This document shows positions 8,967-17,272 of a stretch of 64,000 nucleotides of DNA, piece by piece. Under the pieces are notes generated by a model. That model was given only the letters and a program-made list of their open reading frames with translations, was not told the origin of the DNA and did no database searches. How positions within the stretch are numbered: position 1 is the stretch's first letter; each line of letters starts with the position of its first letter. Origin of the DNA: Cohnella endophytica (GTDB lineage: Bacteria > Bacillota > Bacilli > Paenibacillales > Paenibacillaceae); the NCBI RefSeq assembly GCF_003628305.1, contig NZ_RBZM01000010.1:186001-250000 (forward strand), in the 5' to 3' direction. The position numbers were made by a program, and so were the translations under genes.

Positions 8967-9706
8967 TAGTTCGCTTGCGCCGCCAATTCCGCGATCCGTT
9001 CGTTCGCTTGTCCGCGATAGATTCCGCCGTGGTAACAGATGACCGTCTCGATATCATAAGCGGCGAGTTTTCCAAGCGAACGAAGCGCTTCGTTTAAGTC
9101 CGGCGTGAAACCTGGAATCGGGCCGTCGAGTTCGCCGTCCTTGACGATCATGGCATCGCCCGCGATCAAGGTTTTGCTTGGTTGATGGTAGAGGCTGACG
9201 TGACCCGGCGTATGACCCGGCGTATGGATGACGGTAACGCCGCCGCCGAACGGCAGGCGTTCTCCATCAACGAGCAGCCGGTTCACGTTGTCGGAAGTAG
9301 CGGACGAGAAGACGGATCGATATTGCGAAGCGAGCGTTTCGGGAAGCATGCCGAGAATGAGATTGAGCCGTTCCTCGGGAACTTTGATGATCGGCTGATG
9401 GCCGTCGACTACCGGCTTATCCGCTTCATGGGCGTAGACGTCGAGACGTTCGCCGCTGGGGGCGCCGAGAAATTGAGGCAAGCTGCCGAGATGATCGATG
9501 TCCTGATGGGTAATTACGATCGCGGTAAGCTTCGCGGGAGAGAGTCCGGCTTGCTGAATGGACGCTATAATTCGATCGTAGAAGCCGGGTAAGCCCGTAT
9601 CGACAAGGACGAGGGAATTCTCGTCGTAGAGTACCGTCGGATGATAAGGAGCGCCGCCGTTCGGCGGGGTCAGGACGAGCATTTCAAGGCCTGGAGCGAT
9701 TTGCAT
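8966..9706 (-). CDS. MBL-fold metallo-hydrolase
   Basis: 246 residues. The metal-binding signature reads ITHQDIDHLG (H67, D69, D71, H72), with a second histidine box HTPGHTPGHVSL and a later Asp in IAGDAMIV, so a di-zinc site seems complete. The family includes glyoxalase II, lactonases and thioesterases; the exact substrate is not evident. First gene of a two-gene unit with the AbrB-family membrane protein, the stop and start overlapping by one base. The pairing hints that the hydrolase acts on something the membrane protein moves, which is inference. GGAGAA precedes the ATG. Confidence 0.9.
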   Translation of the reverse strand: MQIAPGLEMLVLTPPNGGAPYHPTVLYDENSLVLVDTGLPGFYDRIIASIQQAGLSPAKLTAIVITHQDIDHLGSLPQFLGAPSGERLDVYAHEADKPVVDGHQPIIKVPEERLNLILGMLPETLASQYRSVFSSATSDNVNRLLVDGERLPFGGGVTVIHTPGHTPGHVSLYHQPSKTLIAGDAMIVKDGELDGPIPGFTPDLNEALRSLGKLAAYDIETVICYHGGIYRGQANERIAELAAQAN

Positions 9707-9814
9707 GGTAAATTCTCCTCTTCGGTAAGATGATTAACAGCGGATAGATTTACGATACTCCTGCGGGTAGCGGGAGTCAAATTGCGGGCGGCAGGCGGGG
9801 AAATGGCGAATAGA

Positions 9815-9836
9815 CCGGAACCCATAAGGGTTCCGG
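9815..9836 (-). terminator. Hairpin downstream of fabV
   Basis: Perfect 9-bp stem CCGGAACCC/GGGTTCCGG with an ATAA loop, 37 bp after the fabV stop. The following T-run is weak, so efficiency is uncertain. Confidence 0.6.
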
Positions 9837-9872
9837 CCTACTCTCTTGAAGCAGAATAGATGGACGTTCAAG

Positions 9873-11069
9873 TTAAATTACATTCAGCACGTTTACGTTC
9901 GGATCGACGTCCGCTTCGTAGTCGACTCCGTCCGTCTCGAATCCGAACAACTGGAAGAATTCGCGTCGGTAGCCTTCAAGATCGGTTAACTCGTAGATAT
10001 TTTCCGTCGTTAACGCGTTCCAGATCTTCGCGACTTCCTCTTGAACGTCTTCGCGGAGCTCCCAGTCGTCGATGCGGATGCGTCCTTCTTCGTCAACGGG
10101 CACAACGCCTCCTTCGGTATAGAGGCGGTCGGAGAAGAGGCGATAAGTCTGCTCGATGCAGCCTTCGTGAATGCCTTTCTCTTTCATGACTTTATACAAT
10201 GCGGAGATGTATAACGGGACGATCGGAATGGCCGAGCTGGACTGCGTGACAAGTCCTTTGCTTACCGTCACGTAAGCCCGGCCGCCGCTTGCGCCGAGCT
10301 GTTCATTCAGCTTTTGCGCCGTTGCTTCGAGATGGTCTTTGGCTTGTCCGATCGAACCTTCGCGATAGATCGCCTGCGTGATCTGCGAGCCGATATAGGA
10401 ATAGGAAATCGTCGTGGCGTTGTCCGCGAGAACGCCGCCGGAGCTTAAAGCTTCGATCCACTGCTGCCAATCGTCGCCGCCCATGACGTCTACGGTCTCG
10501 CGAATTTCTTGCTCCGTAGCCGGTTCGATCGTAATGTCGGTGACGTTGCCGTCGTGGAAGTTGACGGTTTTGTTCGTGTAAGGCTTGCCGATCGGCTTCA
10601 ACACCGAGTTGGACGTCTCGCCCGTGCGAGGATTCGTTCGGCGGGCGGAAGCGACGCTATAGACGACGAGATCGACTTGGCCGAGCTCCTTGCGGATCAG
10701 TTCGACGGCTTTCTGCTTCGTCTCGTCCGTGAAGGCGTCCCCGGTTACGCTATACGAGCGTAAGCCCGCCGCTTGCGCCGCGTTCTCGAACGCCGCGGAA
10801 TTGTACCAGCCGGCGGATGCCGTCCGGCCCCCGGAACGTTCTCCTTGGCGGTAGATGCCGACGGTAGCGGCTCCGGCGCCGAATGCGGCGACGATGCGCG
10901 CTGCGAGGCCATAGCCGGCGGAGGCGCCGATGACGAGCACTTTGCGCGGTCCGCCGGTAATGGCGGGCTTGGATTTGACGTAATCGATTTGTTGCTGCAC
11001 TTGACGGGCACAGCCCTGCGGATGCGCGGTCGTGCAGATGAAGCCGCGCGTTCTTGGTTTGATAATCAT
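9873..11069 (-). CDS. fabV: Trans-2-enoyl-ACP/CoA reductase FabV
   Basis: 398 residues, the normal size for this long SDR-type reductase. It has the nucleotide-binding box LVIGASAGYGLAARI near 45-59 and the diagnostic catalytic Y-X8-K, here Y235 and K244, the same spacing as in studied FabV proteins. It performs the last NADH-dependent step of fatty-acid elongation in the cytoplasm. FabV enzymes are known for insensitivity to triclosan; that property is inferred here from family. The N-terminal CTTAHPQGC segment is also typical. The gene stands alone, divergent from the CwlK-like gene, with a tandem-repeat array in the shared upstream region. Confidence 0.95.
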   Translation of the reverse strand: MIIKPRTRGFICTTAHPQGCARQVQQQIDYVKSKPAITGGPRKVLVIGASAGYGLAARIVAAFGAGAATVGIYRQGERSGGRTASAGWYNSAAFENAAQAAGLRSYSVTGDAFTDETKQKAVELIRKELGQVDLVVYSVASARRTNPRTGETSNSVLKPIGKPYTNKTVNFHDGNVTDITIEPATEQEIRETVDVMGGDDWQQWIEALSSGGVLADNATTISYSYIGSQITQAIYREGSIGQAKDHLEATAQKLNEQLGASGGRAYVTVSKGLVTQSSSAIPIVPLYISALYKVMKEKGIHEGCIEQTYRLFSDRLYTEGGVVPVDEEGRIRIDDWELREDVQEEVAKIWNALTTENIYELTDLEGYRREFFQLFGFETDGVDYEADVDPNVNVLNVI

Positions 11070-11215
11070 TGTACGGAAATTCCCTTCTGAGCTCGAATGC
11101 TGCTTTAATTATCGTTGGCGTCCTCGGTGCGGACATTAGTTCTATAATAACGATTTTTCTCGAAAACGGAAACCGCGCGGGTTTTTCTTTCGTAAATTAC
11201 GTTGATTCTTTTGCC

Positions 11216-11572
11216 AAAACTCGCTTAGAGAGGGCGCCACTCCCGGAATCCGAGCTGCATTCAGGTAAAACCTGATTAGAGTGGGCGCCACTCCCGGAAT
11301 CCGAGCTGTAGTCAGGGAAAACCTGATTAGAGCGGGCGCCACTCCCGGAATCCGAGCTGCAGTCAGGAAAAACCCACTTAGAGCACGTGCCGCACCCGAA
11401 ATTCAAGCTGTAGTTAGCAAAAACCCACTTAGAGTGCGCGCCGCACCTGAAATTCAAGCTGTAGTTAGCAAAAACCCACTTAGAGCGCGCGCCGCACCCG
11501 AAATTCAAGCTGTAGTTAACAAAAACCCACTTAGAGCCCGTGCTACACTCGAAATTCGAGCTGTAGTTAGCA
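11216..11572. repeat. Seven-unit 51-bp tandem repeat
   Basis: Units start at 11216, 11267, 11318, 11369, 11420, 11471 and 11522, each exactly 51 bp and beginning AAAAC. Units 1-3 form one subtype (core GGCGCCACTCCCGGAATC) and units 4-7 another (core GCACCCGAAATTCAAGCTG, with small changes). Units 1-3 carry nested palindromes such as GAGTGGGCGCCACTC, and the junction of units 1 and 2 reads TCAGGTAAAACCTGA. Because 51 is a multiple of three, open frames run through both strands, but none has a credible start. It fills the 662-bp gap between fabV and the CwlK-like gene. Confidence 0.93.
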
Positions 11573-11731
11573 AGAAACTTGTAGCTCAAGTCACTCGTAT
11601 TAGAAGGGTGGTCTCTCACAAAGATGGAAGGTGAGCCGCGAAGGTACTTTTAGCTTAAAGGTTCTCTATTATAATTAACCGGATAATGGATACTCTAGTA
11701 AGAGAGTAGATAGAGTTACCAGATCTCCGCC

Positions 11732-12382
11732 ATGCGGAAGAAAGGCAAGGCAACCAAGACTATGAATGCTTATGAAACCAATAAAGCCGTCGTAAGATCC
11801 CGACCGCGCCCTCAGCCGCGCAAGAGGGGCAGTTGGCTCATTCTAGCCGCATTGGCTATGCTCGCGTTCGTCTCTTGGGCAGCGCATGACGCTTATCCGA
11901 TCGAACGCGCGGTACCCTTGCGTTGGTTCAAGGAAGTGCAGCCCGTGACCCAACTCAACCCGGCCGTAGCTGCGGGCAGGGACAAGCTCGTCGCGCAGAG
12001 CGCGAAGCTTGGTATCGATGTCGTGATCACCGACGGCTTCCGGAGCATGGCGGAGCAAGATGCCCTCTACCGCCAAGGGCGCGGGGACGGCGGGGCGGTC
12101 GTAACGCAAGCGAAAGGCGGAGAATCTTATCACAATTACGGTCTCGCAATCGATTTTGCGCTACGGACTCCCGCCGGAAAAGTGATCTGGGACATGCAAT
12201 ACGACGGCAACCGCAACGGCAAGCCGGATTGGCTGGAAGTGGTGGCGATCGCCAAGAAGCTTGGATTTTCCTGGGGCGGCGATTGGAAGAGCTTTAGGGA
12301 CTATCCGCATCTGCAGATGGATTTCGGTTATTCGATCCAAGACCTGCAGAACGGCTGGCGCCCTCCGACGCAAACGGGATGA
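11732..12382 (+). CDS. M15-family peptidase, CwlK-like
   Basis: 216 residues. A basic N-terminus and one membrane segment (about 33-51) act as anchor or uncleaved signal. The M15 zinc site is complete: ESYHNYGLAIDF supplies H134 and D141, and DYPHLQM supplies H193, with WGGDWKSFRD between them. That last box is typical of the CwlK/VanY-like group, which cuts the L-Ala-D-Glu bond of peptidoglycan stem peptides. The start is uncertain: an in-frame ATG at 11762 is also possible and neither has a strong Shine-Dalgarno. It acts outside the membrane in wall turnover. Confidence 0.87.
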   Translation: MRKKGKATKTMNAYETNKAVVRSRPRPQPRKRGSWLILAALAMLAFVSWAAHDAYPIERAVPLRWFKEVQPVTQLNPAVAAGRDKLVAQSAKLGIDVVITDGFRSMAEQDALYRQGRGDGGAVVTQAKGGESYHNYGLAIDFALRTPAGKVIWDMQYDGNRNGKPDWLEVVAIAKKLGFSWGGDWKSFRDYPHLQMDFGYSIQDLQNGWRPPTQTG

Positions 12383-12483
12383 AAGGTTAATTCCCCGTAC
12401 AGCGCCGGGTGAGGATCCAATGGCGTTTGTTGAAGCCGCGTAAAGAAGTCTGCGATCTATAGTCAACGTAAAGCACGCGACAA

Positions 12484-12517
12484 AAAAGGAGGGTTCCCGC
12501 GCGGGAACCCTCCTTTT
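12484..12517. terminator. Perfect bidirectional terminator
   Basis: A perfect 34-bp palindrome: the 17-base arm starting AAAAGGAGGG meets its complement with no intervening bases. It has A-runs on one side and T-runs on the other, so it can end both the CwlK-like gene and the convergent exonuclease gene. Confidence 0.93.
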
Positions 12518-12539
12518 CTCAATCCTAACCCCCAGCCAA

Positions 12540-13301
12540 TTATTTAGAAGGGGCTATTTTCTCCAGCTCCGTAAGGAAGTAGGCCTGAAGCTCGGCGTTT
12601 TTTCTCTCGTCGGTTAGATCGACTTTGGCGGCTAGGAAGCTTTCCACGAAAGCTCCCCATTCCTGGAACTTTTTCTGATTCGCCATCATCCTCACCGCAT
12701 TTTTGATCAGCCTGCGTTCCTTGGAATTGGAGAACTGGTCTTTGTATTGTTGCTTGAGCTCCAGATCGAGCTTGTCGTGCACTTTCCGGAACACCTCGGC
12801 CGTCATCTTGGCGTCGTCCAATGCTCGATGCGCGGATCCTTCGGCCACGATGCCGAGCTCGGCGACGGCAGCTTCCACGCTGACGTCGTTCGTGACGTTC
12901 TTATAGCGAAGATAACCCTTCAACAAGTCGTAATAGTAAGCCCCCGTCCAGAAGGCGTCGTCAAGCTTGTGCATCCGGGTATCGAACACGATGCGTTTCA
13001 GATCCTCGCCGCCCCACGTGAACAGCAAGAAGGACTCGCTCCGGCTGAGCCAGTTCGTGAATTCGGCGATGACTTTCGGGAAGCCGTGCGCGATGTCGAT
13101 CTCTTCTTGCGGGATGCCGGTTTTTTTCTTAATGAAAGAATTCAGCTTGGAAAAATAGACCGGTTTGATCAAAGACGAAAATTCATCTACCTGCTTAAGG
13201 GACGAATCCAGCCTGACGGCGCCGATCTCGATGACTTCCATCGGCAGATCGCTGGCGAATTTGCGGCCGTTAAATTCGATATCCAGAATGATATAGTCCA
13301 A
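12540..13301 (-). CDS. DEDDh 3'-5' exonuclease (KapD/DnaQ-like)
   Basis: 253 residues. The DnaQ-type exonuclease motifs are in place: D7 and E9 in LDIEFNG (motif I), D100 in TWGGED (motif II), and H158 with D162/D163 in AHRALDDA (motif III). The N-terminal 180 residues resemble KapD, the B. subtilis inhibitor of the KinA sporulation pathway, but a helical tail of about 75 residues rich in Lys and Glu is added. It probably trims RNA or DNA ends; a sporulation role is only suggested by resemblance. It converges on the CwlK-like gene at a shared terminator. Confidence 0.82.
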   Translation of the reverse strand: MDYIILDIEFNGRKFASDLPMEVIEIGAVRLDSSLKQVDEFSSLIKPVYFSKLNSFIKKKTGIPQEEIDIAHGFPKVIAEFTNWLSRSESFLLFTWGGEDLKRIVFDTRMHKLDDAFWTGAYYYDLLKGYLRYKNVTNDVSVEAAVAELGIVAEGSAHRALDDAKMTAEVFRKVHDKLDLELKQQYKDQFSNSKERRLIKNAVRMMANQKKFQEWGAFVESFLAAKVDLTDERKNAELQAYFLTELEKIAPSK

Positions 13302-13459
13302 TTGTTTAACCTCGCATGGCAGAATTTAAGTGAAGGCATAAAGAAATTAATGATGATTATAGCAGTTGCGGCCTTGCTATGCACGTAAGCTCGGAGAGCT
13401 CCGCAAAAAAAAGTGTGGATTTCATGACGCGATTCTTTTATGATGTGGATATAAATAAA

Positions 13460-13486
13460 ATGAAACCCAGTTTCATCTAATGAAAC
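13460..13486. promoter_or_regulatory. Palindromic operator candidate upstream of VOC gene
   Basis: ATGAAAC-CCA-GTTTCAT is a perfect 7-3-7 dyad, followed four bases later by a third half-site ATGAAAC. It sits 28 bp before the VOC start, where a repressor would block transcription. No regulator gene is adjacent. Confidence 0.5.
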
Positions 13487-13513
13487 GACAAAAGTGGGGG
13501 AGGAATATGAACC

Positions 13514-13897
13514 ATGGCTGTTGAATTTCTGGGAATCGACCATGTCCAATTAGCGGCATACGCGGGCTGCGAGACCGAAGCCCGAAAGTTCTACGGCGAG
13601 CTCTTGGGCTGGCCGGAAATACCGAAACCGGAAACCTTGGCGGGCCGCGGGGGCGTGTGGTTTCAATGCGGCGCCCATCAAGTCCATATCGGCGTCCAGG
13701 CGGATTTCGCGCCGGCTACGAAAGCGCACCCTGCCTTCTCGGTTCGAAGCATCGATCTGCTCAGGGAACATTTCTTTAGGCATAATATCGGCGTCGTCAA
13801 TGATCGGTTAAGAGAAGCCGAAGACGTAAAGCGGTTCTATGCGGATGATCCGTTCGGCAATCGTCTTGAATTTCTGGAATGGGGGACTGTGAGATGA
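13514..13897 (+). CDS. VOC-family (glyoxalase/dioxygenase fold) protein
   Basis: 127 residues, a single VOC module of paired beta-alpha-beta-beta-beta units. Likely metal ligands are H10 in GIDHVQLA, H57/H59 in CGAHQVHIG and the Glu in NRLEFLEW. The DPFGNRLEFLE ending is typical of glyoxalase I, fosfomycin-resistance and ring-cleavage relatives, so the reaction cannot be told. GGGGGAGGAA lies just upstream of the ATG. Its stop overlaps the start of the methyltransferase gene (ATGA), so the two form an operon behind the palindromic operator candidate. Confidence 0.87.
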   Translation: MAVEFLGIDHVQLAAYAGCETEARKFYGELLGWPEIPKPETLAGRGGVWFQCGAHQVHIGVQADFAPATKAHPAFSVRSIDLLREHFFRHNIGVVNDRLREAEDVKRFYADDPFGNRLEFLEWGTVR

Positions 13898-14649
13898 ATG
13901 GCAAACAACGTTTTTCCAGTCGGGTCGAGAAGTATACGAAGTATCGCCCATCGTATCCGAAGGAAGCGATCGATTATCTTTATGATGAGGTGGGGCTTAG
14001 CGATCGGTCGAACGTGCTAGACATTGGAGCGGGAACGGGCATTTTCTCGCGCCTGTTGCTTGAAAAAGGCACATCGGTAACCGCAGTGGAACCGAACGCG
14101 GAAATGAGGGCGGCGGCCGAGTCGGCTTCGGAAGGCGATACGAACTTCCGGGCAATCGCCGGGTCTGCGGAAGAGACCGGCTTGCCCGAGCATTCCTTCG
14201 ACGCGATCGTATGTGCCCAAGCGTTCCATTGGTTCGACCGGAGCGCTGCGCAAACCGAATTCAGGCGCGTGCTTAAGCCTGGCGGCAAAGCGATTCTCGT
14301 CTGGAATACGCGAGTGCTCGAGGGCACGCCGTTCTTGGAGGGTTATGAAAGCCTGCTGCATCGCTTAGGCACCGACTATGGCGAGGTCAACCATCGGAAT
14401 ATTTCCCGCGAGATGTTGGAAGACTTTTTCCGGCCGGGAGCGCTCCGGGAAGCCCGCTTCTTCATTCGGCAGCTGTTCGATTTCGATGGACTCAGCGGTC
14501 GGCTTCTCTCCTCCTCCTATAGCCCCGAGCCCGGTCATCCGAACTACGAACCGATGATGAAAGAGCTGAGAGAGCTCTTCGATCGGAATGAACAGGATGG
14601 AACGGTTAGCTTCGATTACGTCACGGAAGTGTATTGGGGCGAGGTATAG
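13894..14649 (+). CDS. Class I SAM-dependent methyltransferase
   Basis: 251 residues from the ATG at 13894, which overlaps the VOC stop; an earlier in-frame ATG at 13879 lies inside the VOC gene and is less likely. The SAM-binding motifs are clear: VLDIGAGTGIFSRLLLEKG (motif I), AVEPNAEM (acidic end of strand 2), FDAIVCAQAFHWF and LKPGGKAILVWN. The FHWF box is shared with ubiquinone/menaquinone-type and TAM-like methyltransferases acting on small molecules. Substrate unknown. Coupled to the VOC gene. Confidence 0.88.
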   Translation: MNGKQRFSSRVEKYTKYRPSYPKEAIDYLYDEVGLSDRSNVLDIGAGTGIFSRLLLEKGTSVTAVEPNAEMRAAAESASEGDTNFRAIAGSAEETGLPEHSFDAIVCAQAFHWFDRSAAQTEFRRVLKPGGKAILVWNTRVLEGTPFLEGYESLLHRLGTDYGEVNHRNISREMLEDFFRPGALREARFFIRQLFDFDGLSGRLLSSSYSPEPGHPNYEPMMKELRELFDRNEQDGTVSFDYVTEVYWGEV

Positions 14650-14703
14650 CCGCAACCTTCGGACCCGAGGTTTCGTCTGTGTGAGCAAAGGGGAGGGGTC
14701 TGG

Positions 14704-15144
14704 ATGAGAAAGTCGCTATTCTCGATGCTGATCGTCATTCTGGCTTTGCTGAACGCGGGATGCGCTGATAACGCGCAGTCCGAACATTTGAACGCCTCGG
14801 TTTCGCCGGCGATCCAAGATCTAGACTTACCCACCGAGATCGGGGTTCAATTCGGAGACGGCCATTCGTTAAAGCTGACCGACGAGAATTTAATCCGCCG
14901 AATTATTGAAGACGTTAAAGGTTTGGGCTATCGGGAGGTTAAGCTCCCGGATCAGGTCGGCCAGGGCTTCGTCTTGAAGTTCGCGGACCAAGGCCGAGAT
15001 CAAGAATATGAATATATAAGCACGGGTTACCTTAGAGTAGAACGCAAGTTATTTCAGGCGGTCGACGAAGATCGGGTTACCGAAATCAACGACTACGTGA
15101 TCGAGTACGCCCGCAACGAAATTCCCGGCTTGCTGGGGGAATAA
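14704..15144 (+). CDS. Small lipoprotein of unknown function
   Basis: 146 residues. A signal peptide with lipobox LNAGC (modified C20) predicts attachment to the outer face of the membrane. The mature part has no motif I recognise; it is moderately acidic, with a central IRRIIEDVKGLGYREVKLPD stretch and a predicted mixed alpha/beta pattern. AAAGGGGAGGGG before the ATG is a strong ribosome-binding site. The next gene starts 27 bp downstream, so co-transcription with the HAD gene is likely, but no functional link is visible. Confidence 0.8.
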   Translation: MRKSLFSMLIVILALLNAGCADNAQSEHLNASVSPAIQDLDLPTEIGVQFGDGHSLKLTDENLIRRIIEDVKGLGYREVKLPDQVGQGFVLKFADQGRDQEYEYISTGYLRVERKLFQAVDEDRVTEINDYVIEYARNEIPGLLGE

Positions 15145-15171
15145 TCTTAAATCGGAATAAGGAGCACGCTC

Positions 15172-15732
15172 ATGAAGTTTGGATTCGACATCGACGATAC
15201 ATTGCTTAATCTGAGAGAGCATGCTTTTAAGATTTATAACCAGAAGCTGGAACGGGACGTCGGCATTGACGTTTTCCGCGCGCTAACGACCATTCCCGTT
15301 CATGACGCTTTTGGATTGACCGTAGAAGAAGGTCGGGAGCTGTGGAACGAACATCGCGACGAAATCTACTATTCCGCTCCGCCTTTCGAGGAAGCCGTCG
15401 AGGTGCTGCGGGAGCTTGTTCGCCAAGGGCACGAGGTCTATTACGTTACCGCGCGGTCGGCCGAGCATTGCGAACGAACGAAAGCGGCGATACTCGAGGC
15501 GGGTTTTCCGGTTGAAGATGGCCGCTTCTATTGCGGAATGGCCGACCTGGAGAAGGCGGACATTATCCGCAAGCTCAAGCTGGACTATTACTTCGACGAC
15601 AAGCCGGTCGTGCTCGGAACGTTGGAAGGGCTGGAGTTGCGCGTATACGTCAAGGACAATTCGTATAATCGGCATCTTGAAATTCCGCGAATCGTGAACT
15701 GGACCGAGCTATTGGACATCATTCAAGGTTAG
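15172..15732 (+). CDS. HAD-superfamily nucleotidase-like phosphatase (YqfW-like)
   Basis: 186 residues. HAD motif I is FDIDDT with nucleophile D6 and acid D8; motif II is YYVTARS; the Lys of motif III lies in LEKADIIRKL; motif IV is YYFDDKP. The size and the IDDTLLN start resemble the 5'(3')-deoxyribonucleotidase-like proteins such as B. subtilis YqfW. It probably dephosphorylates a nucleotide or small phosphoester in the cytoplasm. An AAGGAG site precedes the ATG. Its end overlaps the convergent DUF7948-like gene by 14 bp. Confidence 0.85.
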   Translation: MKFGFDIDDTLLNLREHAFKIYNQKLERDVGIDVFRALTTIPVHDAFGLTVEEGRELWNEHRDEIYYSAPPFEEAVEVLRELVRQGHEVYYVTARSAEHCERTKAAILEAGFPVEDGRFYCGMADLEKADIIRKLKLDYYFDDKPVVLGTLEGLELRVYVKDNSYNRHLEIPRIVNWTELLDIIQG

Positions 15733-16423
15733 TTAGGCAGGTTGGATCCGAGCCGATGTAGAGCTCCCGGCAGGAGTCGAAGCCTTCGGGCAGCTCGAAG
15801 CAGATGACGATAGAACCGTCGCGTTGCGATACGAGCTTGTAGAAACAAGGGATGGGCACGATATGTTCGGCATGAGGCTGATAGGCGTTCGGTCTCGAAT
15901 CGGTCAGCAAGCCGAGCTCGGTATCGATAAGCAGATGCCCTTCCCTATCCAGTCGGATCGAAGAACAACCTTCGCATGCAAAACGAATATGATCGGGCCT
16001 GCCGCCCGGATGAACGATCCATTCTAATCTCGGAGCTTGATCCTTTTCCTGGAGTACCGCATCGATGTTCGGCCATAACGAACGGAAGACGACCTTGCGA
16101 TAAGAAGGCAAGTTCGTGCAATGCGGGGCGAGAAACGACTCCATGAAGTAATGATAAAATCCCGGTTCCTGATCCAGTCCTTCCACCGTCGCCTCGTTAT
16201 TCGATCCTATAAACTTCCAAGCGAGATGGAAACCGGCCCGCCTTTCGTTCCTTCTGCACAAAGCCATGCTTACTTCCCATGCCGACACGCCGACGTAATA
16301 CCCTAATTTCTCGGCGATGAAAGAGACGTTCGCCTCGGCTTGTCCGCGATTCGGAACGAACAGCAGAGGCTGTTGACCGTAAGCCTCGCTCAAGATCGGC
16401 AGCATTCGCGAATTAGCAAGCAT
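15719..16423 (-). CDS. Stand-alone DUF7948-like domain protein
   Basis: 234 residues from the ATG at 16423, chosen because GGAGGAGGGG precedes it; upstream in-frame codons lack a site. The sequence resembles the domain that normally begins large secreted SBBP-repeat proteins: NRGQAEANVSFIAEKLGYYV, then SNNEATVEGLDQEPGFYHYF, TNLPSYRKVVFRSLWPNIDA, LEWIVHPGGRPDHIRFACEG and RLDREGHLLIDTELG. Here it has no signal peptide and stops where the repeats would begin. The function of the domain is unknown. Recognition is from memory of the pattern, not from a search. Confidence 0.7.
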   Translation of the reverse strand: MLANSRMLPILSEAYGQQPLLFVPNRGQAEANVSFIAEKLGYYVGVSAWEVSMALCRRNERRAGFHLAWKFIGSNNEATVEGLDQEPGFYHYFMESFLAPHCTNLPSYRKVVFRSLWPNIDAVLQEKDQAPRLEWIVHPGGRPDHIRFACEGCSSIRLDREGHLLIDTELGLLTDSRPNAYQPHAEHIVPIPCFYKLVSQRDGSIVICFELPEGFDSCRELYIGSDPTCLTNLE

Positions 16424-16563
16424 GCAACCCCTCCTCCACCCCGCTAATGGGTATCGATAAAGGATATGACGAAGTACCGTAGCCGAAGAACGCGTATGAT
16501 TTATTTTCGTCGTCGGGATTGGGTTATAATGGAGATACAAAAGGCGATCTGGGAGGCTTAACC

Positions 16564-16995
16564 ATGGAATGGAATTACTACGATACGTTTATCGAGGTAG
16601 CCGCGGATTGTCCGACGGAGAGGGGAAAGGTACCCCCGGACAAGAAGAATGGCAAATCCAAGCCGGGAATCGAGTACGAGCTTATCGCCGATCACCCCTA
16701 TACTTATACGCAGGAAGAGATCCTGTACCAAACTTATATCCGGCAAAAAGAGTTTTCGGAGGAAGAGTTGTCTGCCAGGGGCGAGGAAATCCGCGCAGCC
16801 TTCTTCGGTAAACCGCAGGCTTGCATGAGAGCATCGATGTTGCCGAAAAAATACGGCTGGGGGCTGCATTTCGACTCGGATGGCAAAGTCGCGATCATCC
16901 CCAGGGAGTCCGCAGAGTACGATCGGTTGGCTAACTTGGAAGACGATCGATTGAAGCGTCTCAAAGCGATGCGAAACAGTCGAGCGAAGACGTAA
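16564..16995 (+). CDS. DUF6157-family protein
   Basis: 143 residues from MEWNYYDTFIEVAADCP; GGGAGG lies about 8 bases before this ATG, and an earlier ATG at 16519 has no site. The pattern FIEVAADCP, KPGIEYELIADHPYTYTQEE, FGKPQACMRASMLPKKYGWG and LKAMRNSRAK fits the DUF6157 family of small cytoplasmic proteins with no known function. A conserved Cys pair (ADC, QAC) is seen. It is divergent from the DUF7948-like gene and converges with the lipoprotein gene across a palindrome array. Confidence 0.75.
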   Translation: MEWNYYDTFIEVAADCPTERGKVPPDKKNGKSKPGIEYELIADHPYTYTQEEILYQTYIRQKEFSEEELSARGEEIRAAFFGKPQACMRASMLPKKYGWGLHFDSDGKVAIIPRESAEYDRLANLEDDRLKRLKAMRNSRAKT

Positions 16996-17085
16996 GTCAG
17001 TCAGCGTCATGCATACGTTGCGAAAGGGGATGTCCAGGAAGGTCGTCGATGACCGGAGGGGAGCGTCCCTTTTTTTCGAGGGAGC

Positions 17086-17269
17086 TCCTGCATTTACTAC
17101 AGTTGATTTCACCTAGAATCAGGAAAGTCAGCCACCAACCTGCATTTAGTACAGTAGATTTTCGCTAAAATGATCCCAAACTCCAAATTCGCTCGAATGT
17201 CCTGTACAATTTGCAGGTTGATTCTCGGATTGCAAAACCTAACCGAAAATACATGTAGTTTTTGCAGGT
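17086..17269. repeat. Four-palindrome intergenic element, copy B
   Basis: Units start at 17086, 17138, 17200 and 17251. Units 1 and 2 resemble each other (unit 2 ACCTGCATTTAGTACAGTA), as do units 3 and 4 in their right arms (unit 3 TCCTGTACAATTTGCAGGT). Spacers are 33, 43 and 32 bp, identical in length to copy A though not in sequence. It fills most of the 344-bp gap between convergent genes and ends 3 bp before a terminator hairpin. No gene is seen in the gap. Confidence 0.85.
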
Positions 17270-17272
17270 TAC

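Noticed and set aside
11216..11634. Repeat protein with 17-residue units on either strand
   Set aside because: Open frames follow from the 51-bp period; no ribosome-binding site, signal or domain supports translation on either strand.
12484..12517. Transposon terminal repeat or replication origin palindrome
   Set aside because: Perfect palindrome with flanking A and T runs between convergent genes is fully explained as a bidirectional terminator.
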